A DNA stretch of 64,000 bases. Source: RGIG995 sp045543655. Lineage in GTDB: Bacteria > Bacillota > Clostridia > Oscillospirales > UBA644. Location: the NCBI GenBank assembly GCA_045543655.1, contig JAZPXN010000069.1:18812-82811 (forward strand), written 5' to 3'. Made by a program: the position numbers and the translations under genes. Each line of letters starts with the position of its first letter. Position 1 is the stretch's first letter. Below, one piece after another: positions 33,742 through 42,574 of the stretch. The notes under the pieces are model-generated. The model searched no databases. It had not been told where the DNA came from and saw only the letters and a list, made by a program, of their open reading frames with translations.

Positions 33742-35163
33742 TCAGTCTTCCAGATATTTGGTTTCGCCGTATTTCTTCGTGATGAGAATGGCGGCCTTGT
33801 TGATATCGCCGCATCCCAAAGTGATGAAAAGATCCCCGGGCTGCGCCAGCTCCTTGACCCGGTCGGCAATATGCTCGAAATCCCGCATCAGCTCGGCGTT
33901 GTTCAGCCGCGCAACCACGTCTTCGGCGTAAATATTGTAATCGTCGTTGGTCTCCCGGGCAGGGTAGATGGGGGGAATAAGGACCTTATCTACCGTGGAA
34001 AGCACCTCCACGAATTCGTCCATCAGCATTTTCGTCCGGGAAAAGGTATGGGGCTGATGGATGGCAATGATCCGCTTGAATCCCAGATCCCGGGCGGTCT
34101 TGAAGGTGACCCGGTAGGCGTCGGGATGGTGTCCGTAATCGTCGGCGATAACGGCTCCGTTGACGGTGCAATGATATTCGAACCGTCTCCCCGCCCCGTT
34201 ATAGGCCGCAAGCCCCGGCAGAATCTCTTCCTTCGTAAGCCCCAGGGCGTAGCCTGCGGCGGCGGTGGCAAGGGCGTTGAGCACGTTGTGCCGCCCCGGA
34301 ACCGAGAGACGAACCCGGCCAAAATATTCTTTTTCTTCGTCGTCGTTGGGATGATAATACAGATCAAAGGAGGGAAGCCCCTGCTCCAGGGCGATATTTT
34401 CCGCCCGGAAATGTCCGCTTTTCAGCCCGAAAAGGAGAAGATTCCCTTCGTATCCCTCCAGCATTTTCGCCACGTTTTCGTCTTCCGCGTTGGTGACGAG
34501 GGTGCCGCCGGGCTTGACGTTCTTCAGATAATTCCGGAAGGCGCCGATGACGTTGTCGAGGGTCTTGAAATATTCCATGTGATCCTCGCCGATATTCAGG
34601 ATGACCGACACGTCCGACCGGAAAAACCGGAAGGATTCTTTGAATTCACAGCTCTCGAAAACGCACAGATCATCCTTTTCGCTCAGCCGGTAGGAGGCGC
34701 CGATGAGGTTCATATGGCCTCCGATGATGGCGGCGGGATCCCGGTTTGCCTTCAGAAAAAGGGCGGTGATCATGGAAGACGTCGTGGTCTTTCCATGGGT
34801 GCCGGCAACGCCGACGGTCTTGCGGTATCCGTCCAGAATCTCTCCCAGAAATTCTGCTCTGCGATAGACGGGGATCTTCAATTCCTTTGCCCGCATCAAT
34901 TCCGGATTGGAGGGGACGATGGCGTCGGTCATGATGACGGCGTCGGGATTTTCCCGGTCGATATTCTCCGCAACCTGACCGATGTGAACGGTGATGCCCA
35001 GCCGTTCCAGCCGTTCCGTGGCCTTCCCGGACTGCATATCCGAACCCGAAACGGTATAATTCCGGCGCAAAGCGATCTGGGCAAGCGAACTCATAGACGA
35101 GCCTCCGATGCCCATAAAATGCAGTTTTTTAGAGGTTTTCAGCGCTTCTTTGATTGGGATCAT
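33742..35163 (-). CDS. murC: UDP-N-acetylmuramate--L-alanine ligase
   Basis: MurC adds L-Ala to UDP-MurNAc, the first step of the peptidoglycan stem peptide, in the cytoplasm. The 473-residue sequence has the N-terminal Rossmann motif FMGIGGSSMSSLAQIAL, the ATP-binding GTHGKTTTSSM, ILNIGEDHMEYF, NVLNALATAAAGYALG and DDYGHHPDAYRVT with the Mur-ligase histidine pair, and IAIHQPHTFSRTKMLMDEF. I start at the ATG at 35163; an in-frame GTG at 35181 is possible. It lies between a small membrane protein and the DUF1893/AKR gene with tight spacing. Confidence 0.95.
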   Translation of the reverse strand: MIPIKEALKTSKKLHFMGIGGSSMSSLAQIALRRNYTVSGSDMQSGKATERLERLGITVHIGQVAENIDRENPDAVIMTDAIVPSNPELMRAKELKIPVYRRAEFLGEILDGYRKTVGVAGTHGKTTTSSMITALFLKANRDPAAIIGGHMNLIGASYRLSEKDDLCVFESCEFKESFRFFRSDVSVILNIGEDHMEYFKTLDNVIGAFRNYLKNVKPGGTLVTNAEDENVAKMLEGYEGNLLLFGLKSGHFRAENIALEQGLPSFDLYYHPNDDEEKEYFGRVRLSVPGRHNVLNALATAAAGYALGLTKEEILPGLAAYNGAGRRFEYHCTVNGAVIADDYGHHPDAYRVTFKTARDLGFKRIIAIHQPHTFSRTKMLMDEFVEVLSTVDKVLIPPIYPARETNDDYNIYAEDVVARLNNAELMRDFEHIADRVKELAQPGDLFITLGCGDINKAAILITKKYGETKYLED

Positions 35164-35185
35164 ACGGTTTAAAACTCCCACAAAA

Positions 35186-35812
35186 TTATTTTTTGACGCC
35201 GAACCGACGCTCCGTTACCGGCTCGTTGGTTCCCGTCAGCATTTCCTGGCTGTCCTTCATGACGAACCAGGCCGCCGCCACCGCCAAAACCGAGGCGGGG
35301 TAGCAGATCCAATGCCAGGAGAAGGGCAGGAGGATGAAGGTTGCGCCCAGATGCCCCAGGGCGGCGATGCCGCAGAGAACCATGCCGGCCATGCAGACCT
35401 TCCGTTGCAGTTGATGCTCCTCTTTTCTCTCCCAGTATTCCAGCATTGCAAAATGGAGCCAGGCCAGAAGGATCACCGCCACCAAAAGAATAAGGTCGTT
35501 GTAATTTGCCGTGACGTAAGTAACGCCGTCCAGCAAAAGGCCAAGGATCTTCAGGTTGCCCACCAGCGTATCGGCGAAAAATACCTTGATCTGCCCCAGG
35601 AAATACAAAAACGACACCACGGTCATTACTGCCGTCGCGGTATAAAGACCGGACATCCGTTTGTTGATCCGGCGTTTTTCCAGCATGAACCAGACCAACA
35701 GGTAGCCGATGAAATCCGGCAGGATATCGATGATCTGCATACTGTCCCCTACCTTATAAGGGGTAATAAAGCTGAGTACGGTCAGTAAAAGACCGAAAAG
35801 CAAGAGATTCAT
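35186..35812 (-). CDS. Small polytopic membrane protein, unknown function
   Basis: A 208-residue protein with about six hydrophobic segments (roughly 2-18, 28-45, 57-75, 85-118, 138-160, 165-185) and a basic C-terminus. FIGYLLVWFMLEKRRINKRM resembles the DUF-type membrane proteins of Clostridia with a PDFIGY motif, but I cannot attach a function. It lies 9 bp after rnc and 22 bp before murC, so it is co-transcribed with envelope and RNA genes. Confidence 0.75.
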   Translation of the reverse strand: MNLLLFGLLLTVLSFITPYKVGDSMQIIDILPDFIGYLLVWFMLEKRRINKRMSGLYTATAVMTVVSFLYFLGQIKVFFADTLVGNLKILGLLLDGVTYVTANYNDLILLVAVILLAWLHFAMLEYWERKEEHQLQRKVCMAGMVLCGIAALGHLGATFILLPFSWHWICYPASVLAVAAAWFVMKDSQEMLTGTNEPVTERRFGVKK

Positions 35813-35821
35813 AGTTCCTCC

Positions 35822-36502
35822 TTATTCCTCCAGCCCCATCAGCTCCAGGGCCTCCTTTGCCGCCGCCTGCTCCGCCGCCTTCTTCGACCGTCCCCGGCCT
35901 TGGGAAATGCGGTTGCTGTTCAGATACAGATGGCATACGAAGGTCTTTTCGTGTTCCGGACCGAAATTGTCGGCAATGACGTATTTGAGAACCTCGCCGG
36001 GATTCTTCTGGATCACTTCCTGCAGTACCGTTTTATAATCGTGCTGACGGAAATTTTTTCCGCCGTTGATGAGGAAGGGCAGGATGAAATCCCGGGCCTT
36101 CCCGTAGCCCCCGTCCAGATAAATGGCTCCAAGGATCGCCTCGACGGCATCGCACAGGATGGAATTACGGTCTTCCGCGCCCGCCTGCTTTTCGCCCCGC
36201 CCCAGAAGGAGGCTTTCCCCCAGGTTCAGCTCTCTCGCATAGGTGGAAAGGGCTTCCTCGCAGACCAGCAGGGCTTTTGTTTTCGTCAGATCCCCCTCGT
36301 CTCCCGTCCGGGTGGAGTAGAGGTGGTCGGAGCAGACGAGGGACAGCACCGAGTCCCCCAGAAATTCCAGCCGTTCGTTACATTCCTCCGCATCCCGGTG
36401 CTCGTTGAGATAGGAAGAATGGGTCAGCGCCTTCCGGAGCAGGGTCTTATCCCGGAAGACGTAACCGATCTTTTCTTCGGTTCGGGAGAGATGCTCAGTC
36501 AT
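35822..36502 (-). CDS. rnc: Ribonuclease III
   Basis: RNase III cuts double-stranded RNA in rRNA and mRNA processing. The 226-residue protein has the nuclease domain (about 1-150) with LTHSSYLNEH, the metal-binding signature NERLEFLGDSVLSL and CDAVEAILGAIYLDGGY, then a double-stranded RNA-binding domain (about 155-226; SQGRGRSKKAAEQAAAKEAL). Its start overlaps the acpP-like stop by 8 bp. The plsX-acpP-rnc order is usual in Bacillota. Confidence 0.96.
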   Translation of the reverse strand: MTEHLSRTEEKIGYVFRDKTLLRKALTHSSYLNEHRDAEECNERLEFLGDSVLSLVCSDHLYSTRTGDEGDLTKTKALLVCEEALSTYARELNLGESLLLGRGEKQAGAEDRNSILCDAVEAILGAIYLDGGYGKARDFILPFLINGGKNFRQHDYKTVLQEVIQKNPGEVLKYVIADNFGPEHEKTFVCHLYLNSNRISQGRGRSKKAAEQAAAKEALELMGLEE

Positions 36503-36731
36503 GGCTCCGCTCCTCTATGAGGGCGATCAGGTCGCCGACGGAATCGATCTTTTTGCCGTCCTCGGTGTCGATGATCACGTCGAATTCCCCCTCTGCGGCC
36601 ATGCAGATCTCCCACAGATCCAATTCGTCAGCCCCGAGGTCAGCGAATTTTGCGGCGGGGGTGACCGAGTCTTCTTCGACCTCAAGAATTTCCGCTACGA
36701 TCGGTTTCAGGATATTCAGGATCTGGATCAT
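36495..36731 (-). CDS. acpP: Acyl carrier protein homologue lacking the phosphopantetheine serine
   Basis: A 78-residue acidic four-helix protein that aligns with AcpP along its full length (ILKPIVAEILEVEEDSVTP, then LGADELDLWEICMAAEGEF, then IDSVGDLIALIEE). In AcpP the 4'-phosphopantetheine is attached to Ser in the DSL motif; here that residue is Glu36 (codon GAA, nt 36626-36624), giving DEL. It cannot be loaded at this site, so it cannot carry acyl chains in the usual way, although it keeps the plsX-acpP-rnc position. It lies 7 bp after plsX and overlaps rnc by 8 bp. It may have a structural or regulatory role, with a working ACP elsewhere. Confidence 0.85.
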   Translation of the reverse strand: MIQILNILKPIVAEILEVEEDSVTPAAKFADLGADELDLWEICMAAEGEFDVIIDTEDGKKIDSVGDLIALIEERSHD

Positions 36732-36738
36732 GATATGC

Positions 36739-37752
36739 TCACTTTCCGGCGTTTGCCGCTTTTTCTTGTTGGAAATGGGCGGTGATAGTCTCTACCGCAC
36801 CGGATTTTGCGAAATTTGCTGCCTGACGGATGGCGTTCTTGAAGGCCTTTGCGTTGGAGCTGCCGTGAGCCTTGATGACCGGCTTTGCCACGCCGAGAAG
36901 CACGGCGCCGCCCTCTTCGGTATAATCCAGCTTTTTCTTCATCTGCCGCAGCTGAGGCTTCAGCATGGCCGCCAGCAGCTTGGAGAAGAAGGTTGCCGTC
37001 AGGGATTCCTTCATGATGCTCATCATGAACATTGCGGTGCCTTCCACTGCCTTCAGCAGGATGTTTCCCGAAAATCCGTCGGCCACCAGTACGTCGCAGG
37101 TCCCGTCGAAAATGCCCCGGCCTTCCACGTTGCCGACGAATTCGAAGGCTTTGTTTTCCTTCAGCAGGGCGTGAGCCTTCTGATAGAGCTCCGGCCCCTT
37201 GGATTCCTCCGTGCCGTTGTTCAGCAGGCCGACCTTGGGCTCGTCACAAAAGCCGGCGTTCTTCATATACAGAGCGCCCATCACGCCGAACTGGTCCAGA
37301 TATTCCGGGGTGCAAACCTCGTTGACACCGCTGTCGATCAGCATAAAATGACCGGTTTTGGAGGGGAATACGGGGGCAAAGGCCGGCCGCTTGACGCCGT
37401 CGATGCGCTTGACGATAAACAATCCGCCTGCCAGGATCGCGCCGGAGTTTCCGGCGGAGACGAAGGCGTCCCCTTCGCCCTTGGCCAGAAGATCGAAGGC
37501 AAGCCCCATGGAGGAATTCCGCTTGCCCCGTACGACGCTGGCCGCTTCGTCTTCCATGGTGATGACCTGGTCCGCATCCCGGACGTCGATATCGGTATCG
37601 TCGATATCGTTGTCGATCATGGTTTTCTTCAAAAGATCTGCGGGGCCGGTGACGATGATCTTTACGCCCAGCTCTTCCACGGCCATGGCACAGCCCTTCA
37701 GAATCTGCAGAGGGGCGTTATCGCCGCCCATGCCGTCTACGATAATGGTCAT
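36739..37752 (-). CDS. plsX: Phosphate acyltransferase PlsX
   Basis: PlsX makes acyl-phosphate from acyl-ACP for phospholipid synthesis at the inner face of the membrane. The 337-residue sequence has the family start MTIIVDGMGGDNAP, SAGNSGAILAGGLFIV, VGLLNNGTEESKG, the VGNVEGRGIFDGTCDVLVAD block and GFSGNILLKAVEG. It comes 18 bp after trmFO and 7 bp before the acpP-like gene. Its natural substrate is acyl-ACP, which makes the defective ACP next door notable. Confidence 0.96.
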   Translation of the reverse strand: MTIIVDGMGGDNAPLQILKGCAMAVEELGVKIIVTGPADLLKKTMIDNDIDDTDIDVRDADQVITMEDEAASVVRGKRNSSMGLAFDLLAKGEGDAFVSAGNSGAILAGGLFIVKRIDGVKRPAFAPVFPSKTGHFMLIDSGVNEVCTPEYLDQFGVMGALYMKNAGFCDEPKVGLLNNGTEESKGPELYQKAHALLKENKAFEFVGNVEGRGIFDGTCDVLVADGFSGNILLKAVEGTAMFMMSIMKESLTATFFSKLLAAMLKPQLRQMKKKLDYTEEGGAVLLGVAKPVIKAHGSSNAKAFKNAIRQAANFAKSGAVETITAHFQQEKAANAGK

Positions 37753-37770
37753 AGTTTGTTCCTTCCTCTC

Positions 37771-39105
37771 TCATTGATCCGCAGAATCGCTCTCTGCGGG
37801 AAGTGTGATATTGATTCCGTTGTCCCGACAGAATGCCGTCAGGGTTTCCAGCGCCCGTTTTGCGTGGGCCGCCTTGCGGTCTTTTTTCTTGATCCGTCCC
37901 TCCAGCGCCGGCAGAAGTCCGAAATTGACGTTCATGGGCTGGAAATCGGTGACCGCGGAATCGGATACGTAATGGGCCAGAGATCCGATGGCCGTTTCTT
38001 TGGGGAAGACCACCGTATCGCCCAGCACGGCGTTCAGTCCGGCCACGAAGCCGCTTGACGCCGATTCGATATACCCTTCCACACCGGTGATCTGACCGGC
38101 AAAATAAAGATTTTCCCGGTTGCGCACCCGGTAGGTGGGGGTAAGAAGATCCGGGGAATTCAAAAAGGTATTCCGATGCATGACGCCGTATCGGACGAAT
38201 TCTGCCTTTTCCAGGCCGGGAATCATGCCGAAGACCCGCCGTTGCTCCGGCCAGGTCAGATGGGTCTGGAATCCCACGATATTGTAAAGGGAGGCGGCGG
38301 CGTTGTCCTTCCGGAGTTGAACCACCGCTTTGGGCAGCTTGCCCGTATGGGGGTTCATCAGCCCCACCGGCTTCAGAGGGCCGAACAGCAGCGTCTCGTA
38401 TCCCCGGGAGGCCATCACCTCCACCGGCATACAGCCTTCAAATACCTTGTCGTTTTCAAAGCCGTGGAGGTGGGCGGTCTCCGCAGAGACCAACGCCCGG
38501 TAGAAGGCGTCGTATTCTTCCTCGTTCATGGGGCAGTTGATATAATCCGGGGTCCCTTTGTCGTAGCGGGAGGCCAGGTAGGCCTTGGACATATCAATGC
38601 TCTCTGCGGTGACGATGGGCGCCGCCGCGTCGAAGAAGGACAACCCTTCTCCAAACTGCCGGACGATCTCCTCCGCCAAAGGATCCGAGGCCAGGGGGCC
38701 TGCGGCGATGACGGCAGGCTCGTCAAAGTCGAGGGAGGTGATTTCCTTTTCCACCACGGTAATATTGGGATGATTCCGGATCTTTCCGGTGACGTAGGCC
38801 GCAAAGGCGTCCCGGTCTACCGCCAGAGCGCCCCCGGCGGGAACCCGGGTGGCCACGGCCGCTTCCATGACGAGAGATCCCATCCGGAGCAATTCCTCCT
38901 TCAGAACGCCGATGGCATTCTGAAGACCTTCCGCCCGGAGGGAATTGGAGCAGACCAGCTCGCAGAAAAGATCGGATTTATGGGCGGGGGACTTTTTCAG
39001 GGGCTTCATTTCGTACAGGGTCACCTTCGCGCCCCGCTCGGCGCATTGCCACGCCGCTTCACACCCTGCAAGTCCCGCACCGACCACCGTTACGGATGGG
39101 TTCAT
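37771..39105 (-). CDS. trmFO: Methylenetetrahydrofolate--tRNA-(uracil-5-)-methyltransferase TrmFO
   Basis: TrmFO uses FAD and methylenetetrahydrofolate to make ribothymidine at tRNA position 54. The 444-residue protein shows the FAD-binding motif VTVVGAGLAGCEAAWQCAERG, the family block HKSDLFCELVCSNSLRAEG with its catalytic-region cysteine, YINCPMNEEEYDAFYRAL, and FAGQITGVEGYIESASSGFV near the C-terminus. The start overlaps the topA stop by 4 bp. dprA-topA-trmFO is a standard Firmicutes order. Confidence 0.96.
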   Translation of the reverse strand: MNPSVTVVGAGLAGCEAAWQCAERGAKVTLYEMKPLKKSPAHKSDLFCELVCSNSLRAEGLQNAIGVLKEELLRMGSLVMEAAVATRVPAGGALAVDRDAFAAYVTGKIRNHPNITVVEKEITSLDFDEPAVIAAGPLASDPLAEEIVRQFGEGLSFFDAAAPIVTAESIDMSKAYLASRYDKGTPDYINCPMNEEEYDAFYRALVSAETAHLHGFENDKVFEGCMPVEVMASRGYETLLFGPLKPVGLMNPHTGKLPKAVVQLRKDNAAASLYNIVGFQTHLTWPEQRRVFGMIPGLEKAEFVRYGVMHRNTFLNSPDLLTPTYRVRNRENLYFAGQITGVEGYIESASSGFVAGLNAVLGDTVVFPKETAIGSLAHYVSDSAVTDFQPMNVNFGLLPALEGRIKKKDRKAAHAKRALETLTAFCRDNGINITLPAESDSADQ

Positions 39106-41321
39106 TTCTTATCGCTCTCCGCTTTGTCTTTTTTCTTGAAGGGCGCCTCGTATCCGCAGCCCTCGGTGGCGCAGACCAGGTTGCTGAATCTGCGGAAGAG
39201 GGTCTTGCCGCATTTGGGGCAGACTTCCGTCGTGGGAACGTCCCAGGTGCGGAATCCGCAGGCGGCACCCTTTTCGCAGGAATAATAGGTCTTGCCCTTC
39301 TGGGTCTTACGGACGACCAGCCCGGCGCCGCAGGTGGGGCAGGTGCCGGCGGCCTTGTTGTAGACCGGCTTGGTGTTCTTGCATTCCGGATAGCCGGGGC
39401 AGGCCAGGAAGCGGCCGAAGCGGCTGACCTTGTAGACCATTTTCCGTCCGCACAGCTCGCAGACCTCGTCGCTTTCTTCTACCGGCGTTTCCACCTTTTT
39501 GCGTTCGGTGTTGCTTTCGGCCTTTTCCAGGGCGGCGGCAAAATCACCGTAAAAGCTCTGCATCACGTCCACCAGAGTCTTTTCGCCCTCTTCCACCCGG
39601 TCCAGCTCTTTTTCCATTTCGGCGGTGAAGGCGGAGTCCACGATATTGCTGAAGTTTTCGATCATCAGGTCGGTGGTGACGATGCCCAGGTTGGTGGGCT
39701 TGAGAGACTTCCCTTCCCGTTCCACGTATTCCCGTTCGATGATCGTGCCCACGATGGGAGCAAAGGTGGAGGGCCGGCCGATGCCGTTTTCCTCCAGGGT
39801 CTTGATCAGGGAGGCTTCGGTATAGCGGGAGGGGGGCAGGGTAAATTTCTGCTCCGAGGTCAGTTCCTTGAAATCCAGCTTATCTCCTTCCTTTACGTCG
39901 GGGAAGGCGGAGGATTCCTCCTGATCGTCGGAATAACGGTAAAGGCGGCTATAGCCGTCGAAGACCTTCTTGGTGTCGGAGGCGCGGAAGAGATATCCGG
40001 CGGCCTCGATCTCGATGCTTCTCACGTGCTGAATCACGGAGGCCATCTGGCTGGCGGTGAACCGCTCCCAGATCAGCTTATACAGCCGATACTGATCGTT
40101 GTTCAGGCTTGCCTTGACCACGTCGGGAGTCAGATTGACGTCGGTGGGACGGATGGCTTCGTGTGCGTCCTGAGCGCCCTGGCGGGTCTTGAAGACCCGG
40201 GGGGTCTTGGGATAGTACTGCTCCCCGTAATTGGCAAGGATATATTCCTTTGCGGCGGCTCGCGCTTCGTCGGAGATCCGCAGGGAGTCGGTTCTCATAT
40301 AAGTGATCAGACCTACGGGACCGTGACCGATGACGTCAATACCTTCGTACAGCGTCTGTGCCACGGACATGGTCTTCTGGGGGTGCATATTCAGGTGGAC
40401 GGAGGCGTCCTGCTGGAGGGATGAGGTGGTGAAGGGAGGAGCGGGATTTTTATGCTTTTCCTGCTCCTTCAGGGAACGGACGAGATAATCCTTTCCTTCC
40501 AGCTCCGCTCGGATCTTTGCGTTTTCTTCGGCCGAGGCGACGGCAATCTTGCCTTCGTCGTTCCCGAAGAAACGGGCGGTATATTCCTTCTTTCCGTTAC
40601 GGAAATGGGCGTCGAGATTCCAGTATTCCTGAGGAACGAAGGCTTCGATCTCCCGCTCCCGATCCACCACCCAGCGGGTAGCGACCGACTGCACGCGACC
40701 GGCGGAAAGACCGTATTTGACCTTATGCCACAGGAAGGGGGAGAGCTTGTAGCCCACGATGCGGTCCAGCACCCGGCGGGTCTGCTGAGATGCGACCAGA
40801 TCCTGATCAATGGCCCGGGGATTCTGCATCCCTTCGGTGACGGCCTTCCGGGTGATCTCGTTGAAGGTCACGCGGTTTGCCGCGGTTTCGTCCAACTCCA
40901 GCATCTGGGCCAGATGCCAGGCGATGGCTTCCCCTTCCCGGTCGGGGTCGGTTGCGAGATAAACGGCCTTGCTGTTCTTTGCGGCGGCCTTCAGCTCTTT
41001 CAGCAGGGCCGCTTTGCCGTCCTTGCGGGGGACGATATATTCGGGGGTAAAGCCGTTTTCAATATCTACGCCCAGACGGGAGGCGGGCAGATCCCGGATG
41101 TGCCCCTTGGAGGACAGGACTTCAAACTTGCTGCCCAAATATTTTTTGATGGTTTTGGCCTTGGAGGGGGACTCCACGATCAAGAGATTCTTCGTGGGCT
41201 TCTTGGTGGCGGTCTTTTTGGTTGCAGTTTTCTTTGCAGCGGTCTTCTTTGCCGCAGGCTTTTTCGCCGCGGCCTTCTTCTGGGTTTCTTCGGTGTTGGT
41301 TGCGGTGGTTTTGGTAGCCAT
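39102..41321 (-). CDS. topA: DNA topoisomerase I with a Lys/Ala-rich N-terminal extension
   Basis: TopA relaxes negative supercoils through a 5'-phosphotyrosyl intermediate. The core begins at NLLIVESPSKAKTIKKYLG near residue 45 and includes ATDPDREGEAIAWHL (Toprim), the catalytic tyrosine in GLITYMRTDSLRIS, and PPSRYTEASLIKTLEENGIGRPSTFAPI. The C-terminus has three zinc-ribbon-like Cys4 units starting CELCGR, CPTCGA and CPKCGK. Residues about 14-42 are an unusual run of AAKK, TAAKK and TATKK repeats. I start at the ATG at 41321, which has AAGGAG at 7 bases, giving 739 residues; the longer frame runs into dprA. Confidence 0.95.
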   Translation of the reverse strand: MATKTTATNTEETQKKAAAKKPAAKKTAAKKTATKKTATKKPTKNLLIVESPSKAKTIKKYLGSKFEVLSSKGHIRDLPASRLGVDIENGFTPEYIVPRKDGKAALLKELKAAAKNSKAVYLATDPDREGEAIAWHLAQMLELDETAANRVTFNEITRKAVTEGMQNPRAIDQDLVASQQTRRVLDRIVGYKLSPFLWHKVKYGLSAGRVQSVATRWVVDREREIEAFVPQEYWNLDAHFRNGKKEYTARFFGNDEGKIAVASAEENAKIRAELEGKDYLVRSLKEQEKHKNPAPPFTTSSLQQDASVHLNMHPQKTMSVAQTLYEGIDVIGHGPVGLITYMRTDSLRISDEARAAAKEYILANYGEQYYPKTPRVFKTRQGAQDAHEAIRPTDVNLTPDVVKASLNNDQYRLYKLIWERFTASQMASVIQHVRSIEIEAAGYLFRASDTKKVFDGYSRLYRYSDDQEESSAFPDVKEGDKLDFKELTSEQKFTLPPSRYTEASLIKTLEENGIGRPSTFAPIVGTIIEREYVEREGKSLKPTNLGIVTTDLMIENFSNIVDSAFTAEMEKELDRVEEGEKTLVDVMQSFYGDFAAALEKAESNTERKKVETPVEESDEVCELCGRKMVYKVSRFGRFLACPGYPECKNTKPVYNKAAGTCPTCGAGLVVRKTQKGKTYYSCEKGAACGFRTWDVPTTEVCPKCGKTLFRRFSNLVCATEGCGYEAPFKKKDKAESDKK

Positions 41322-41355
41322 CGTTGTTCTCCTTTTTCGTAGGTGGATTTTGCGG

Positions 41356-42549
41356 TTATTTCCGGCGGAACAGAGATCCCGGCAGGGATTCGATGCAGCC
41401 GGACAGCTCCAGCGCTTGCAGGAGCGGAAGAATGCGGTGGAAGGGAAGTCCCGTGCGCCGACAGATTTCGTCGGCGGGCAGAGCTTCATCTTCCCCTAAG
41501 GCCCGGTAGACCGTGGTTTCCTCCGGGGAAAGGGGCGGAGGCGGGGTCGGAGATTTTTTCTTTTCCGGCTCCTCCGGGGCTTTCTTCGGTTTCTTTTTCG
41601 GTTTTTCCGGGAGTTGTTCCGTAGGTCGGACTTCTTTCGCTTCCGCCGGGATAAACCGGACGGAGACGGGATGGATCCGATCCCCGAAACGGGGGAGAAA
41701 TTCGTTGATGATATCATCAGGCTCGGTGCAGAAAACGGCGCCGTGCTTAATGAGCTGATTGGTTCCGGTGTTGACCCGGTCGGAGGGATCTGCCGGCAGG
41801 GCAAACAAGGTCCGGTTTTGTTCCACCGCGTAGCGTGCGGTGCTCATGGATCCGCTTTTCGGCGGACATTCCACCACCAGAATCCCGTCGGAGATCCCGG
41901 AGATGATGCGGTTGCGGCGGGGAAAGTGATGGGCCAGGGGAGGCGTACCCGGCAGATATTCCGAAATCAGCCCGCCGTGCTCCTTTAATAGGTCGTATAA
42001 AACGCCGTTGGTTTTCGGATACAGAACGTCCACGCCGCATCCAAGGACGGCAAAGGAGCCGAAGCCCTTCTGCAAAGGCCCTTTGTGGGCGTAGGTGTCG
42101 ATTCCCTCTGCCATGCCGCTGATGATCTGGAAGCCCGACGCCGCAAGAGAGCAGGCAAAGCTGGCTGCCATGGCCGCGGCGGAACGGGTGCATTTCCGGG
42201 TTCCTACAACGCCGATCTTTGGCGTTTGCGGATCGGGGAGAGATCCCGTGAAAAACAGCGCCGGGGGAGGATCCTCGATCTCCCGCAGGGACGGGGGATA
42301 GGCGGGATCGTGATAACAGACGATCTGAATGCCCTTCGACCGGCATTCGTCAATGATCTTCCGGGCCGGACGGAGGTCTTTGTTGAGAAAGCATCCGGCG
42401 TCCTTTTCGCCCAGGATGGGGATCAGCTCCGCCTTCGTCGCGTGATAGGCCTCCCGGGCTTCCATGGCTTTGATCAGCCGGAAGGTCTTGGCCGAGCCCT
42501 GCTTTCCCGCAAGGAGAAGCCATAGCGTATACAATGCGTTTTCGGTCAT
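41356..42549 (-). CDS. dprA: DNA processing protein DprA (Smf)
   Basis: DprA loads RecA onto incoming single-stranded DNA during natural transformation. The 397-residue protein has the Rossmann-fold DprA domain (about 80-290) with IGVVGTRKCTRSAAAMAASFA, ISGMAEGIDTYAHKGPL, LGCGVDVLYPKTN, PRRNRIISGISDGILVVECPPKSGSMSTA and a C-terminal winged helix (about 335-395; LPADEICRRTGLPFHRILPLL). A Lys/Glu/Pro-rich linker (about 300-335) joins them. It is 34 bp upstream of topA. No com genes are visible in the window. Confidence 0.94.
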   Translation of the reverse strand: MTENALYTLWLLLAGKQGSAKTFRLIKAMEAREAYHATKAELIPILGEKDAGCFLNKDLRPARKIIDECRSKGIQIVCYHDPAYPPSLREIEDPPPALFFTGSLPDPQTPKIGVVGTRKCTRSAAAMAASFACSLAASGFQIISGMAEGIDTYAHKGPLQKGFGSFAVLGCGVDVLYPKTNGVLYDLLKEHGGLISEYLPGTPPLAHHFPRRNRIISGISDGILVVECPPKSGSMSTARYAVEQNRTLFALPADPSDRVNTGTNQLIKHGAVFCTEPDDIINEFLPRFGDRIHPVSVRFIPAEAKEVRPTEQLPEKPKKKPKKAPEEPEKKKSPTPPPPLSPEETTVYRALGEDEALPADEICRRTGLPFHRILPLLQALELSGCIESLPGSLFRRK

Positions 42550-42574
42550 AGGTTCTCCTTTTCGGGGCGTTTTA

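Noticed and set aside
32185..35172. Forward open frame of about 995 codons opposite the DUF1893/AKR gene and murC
   Set aside because: It lies fully antisense to two well-supported enzymes and starts inside a terminator; no domain or ribosome binding site.
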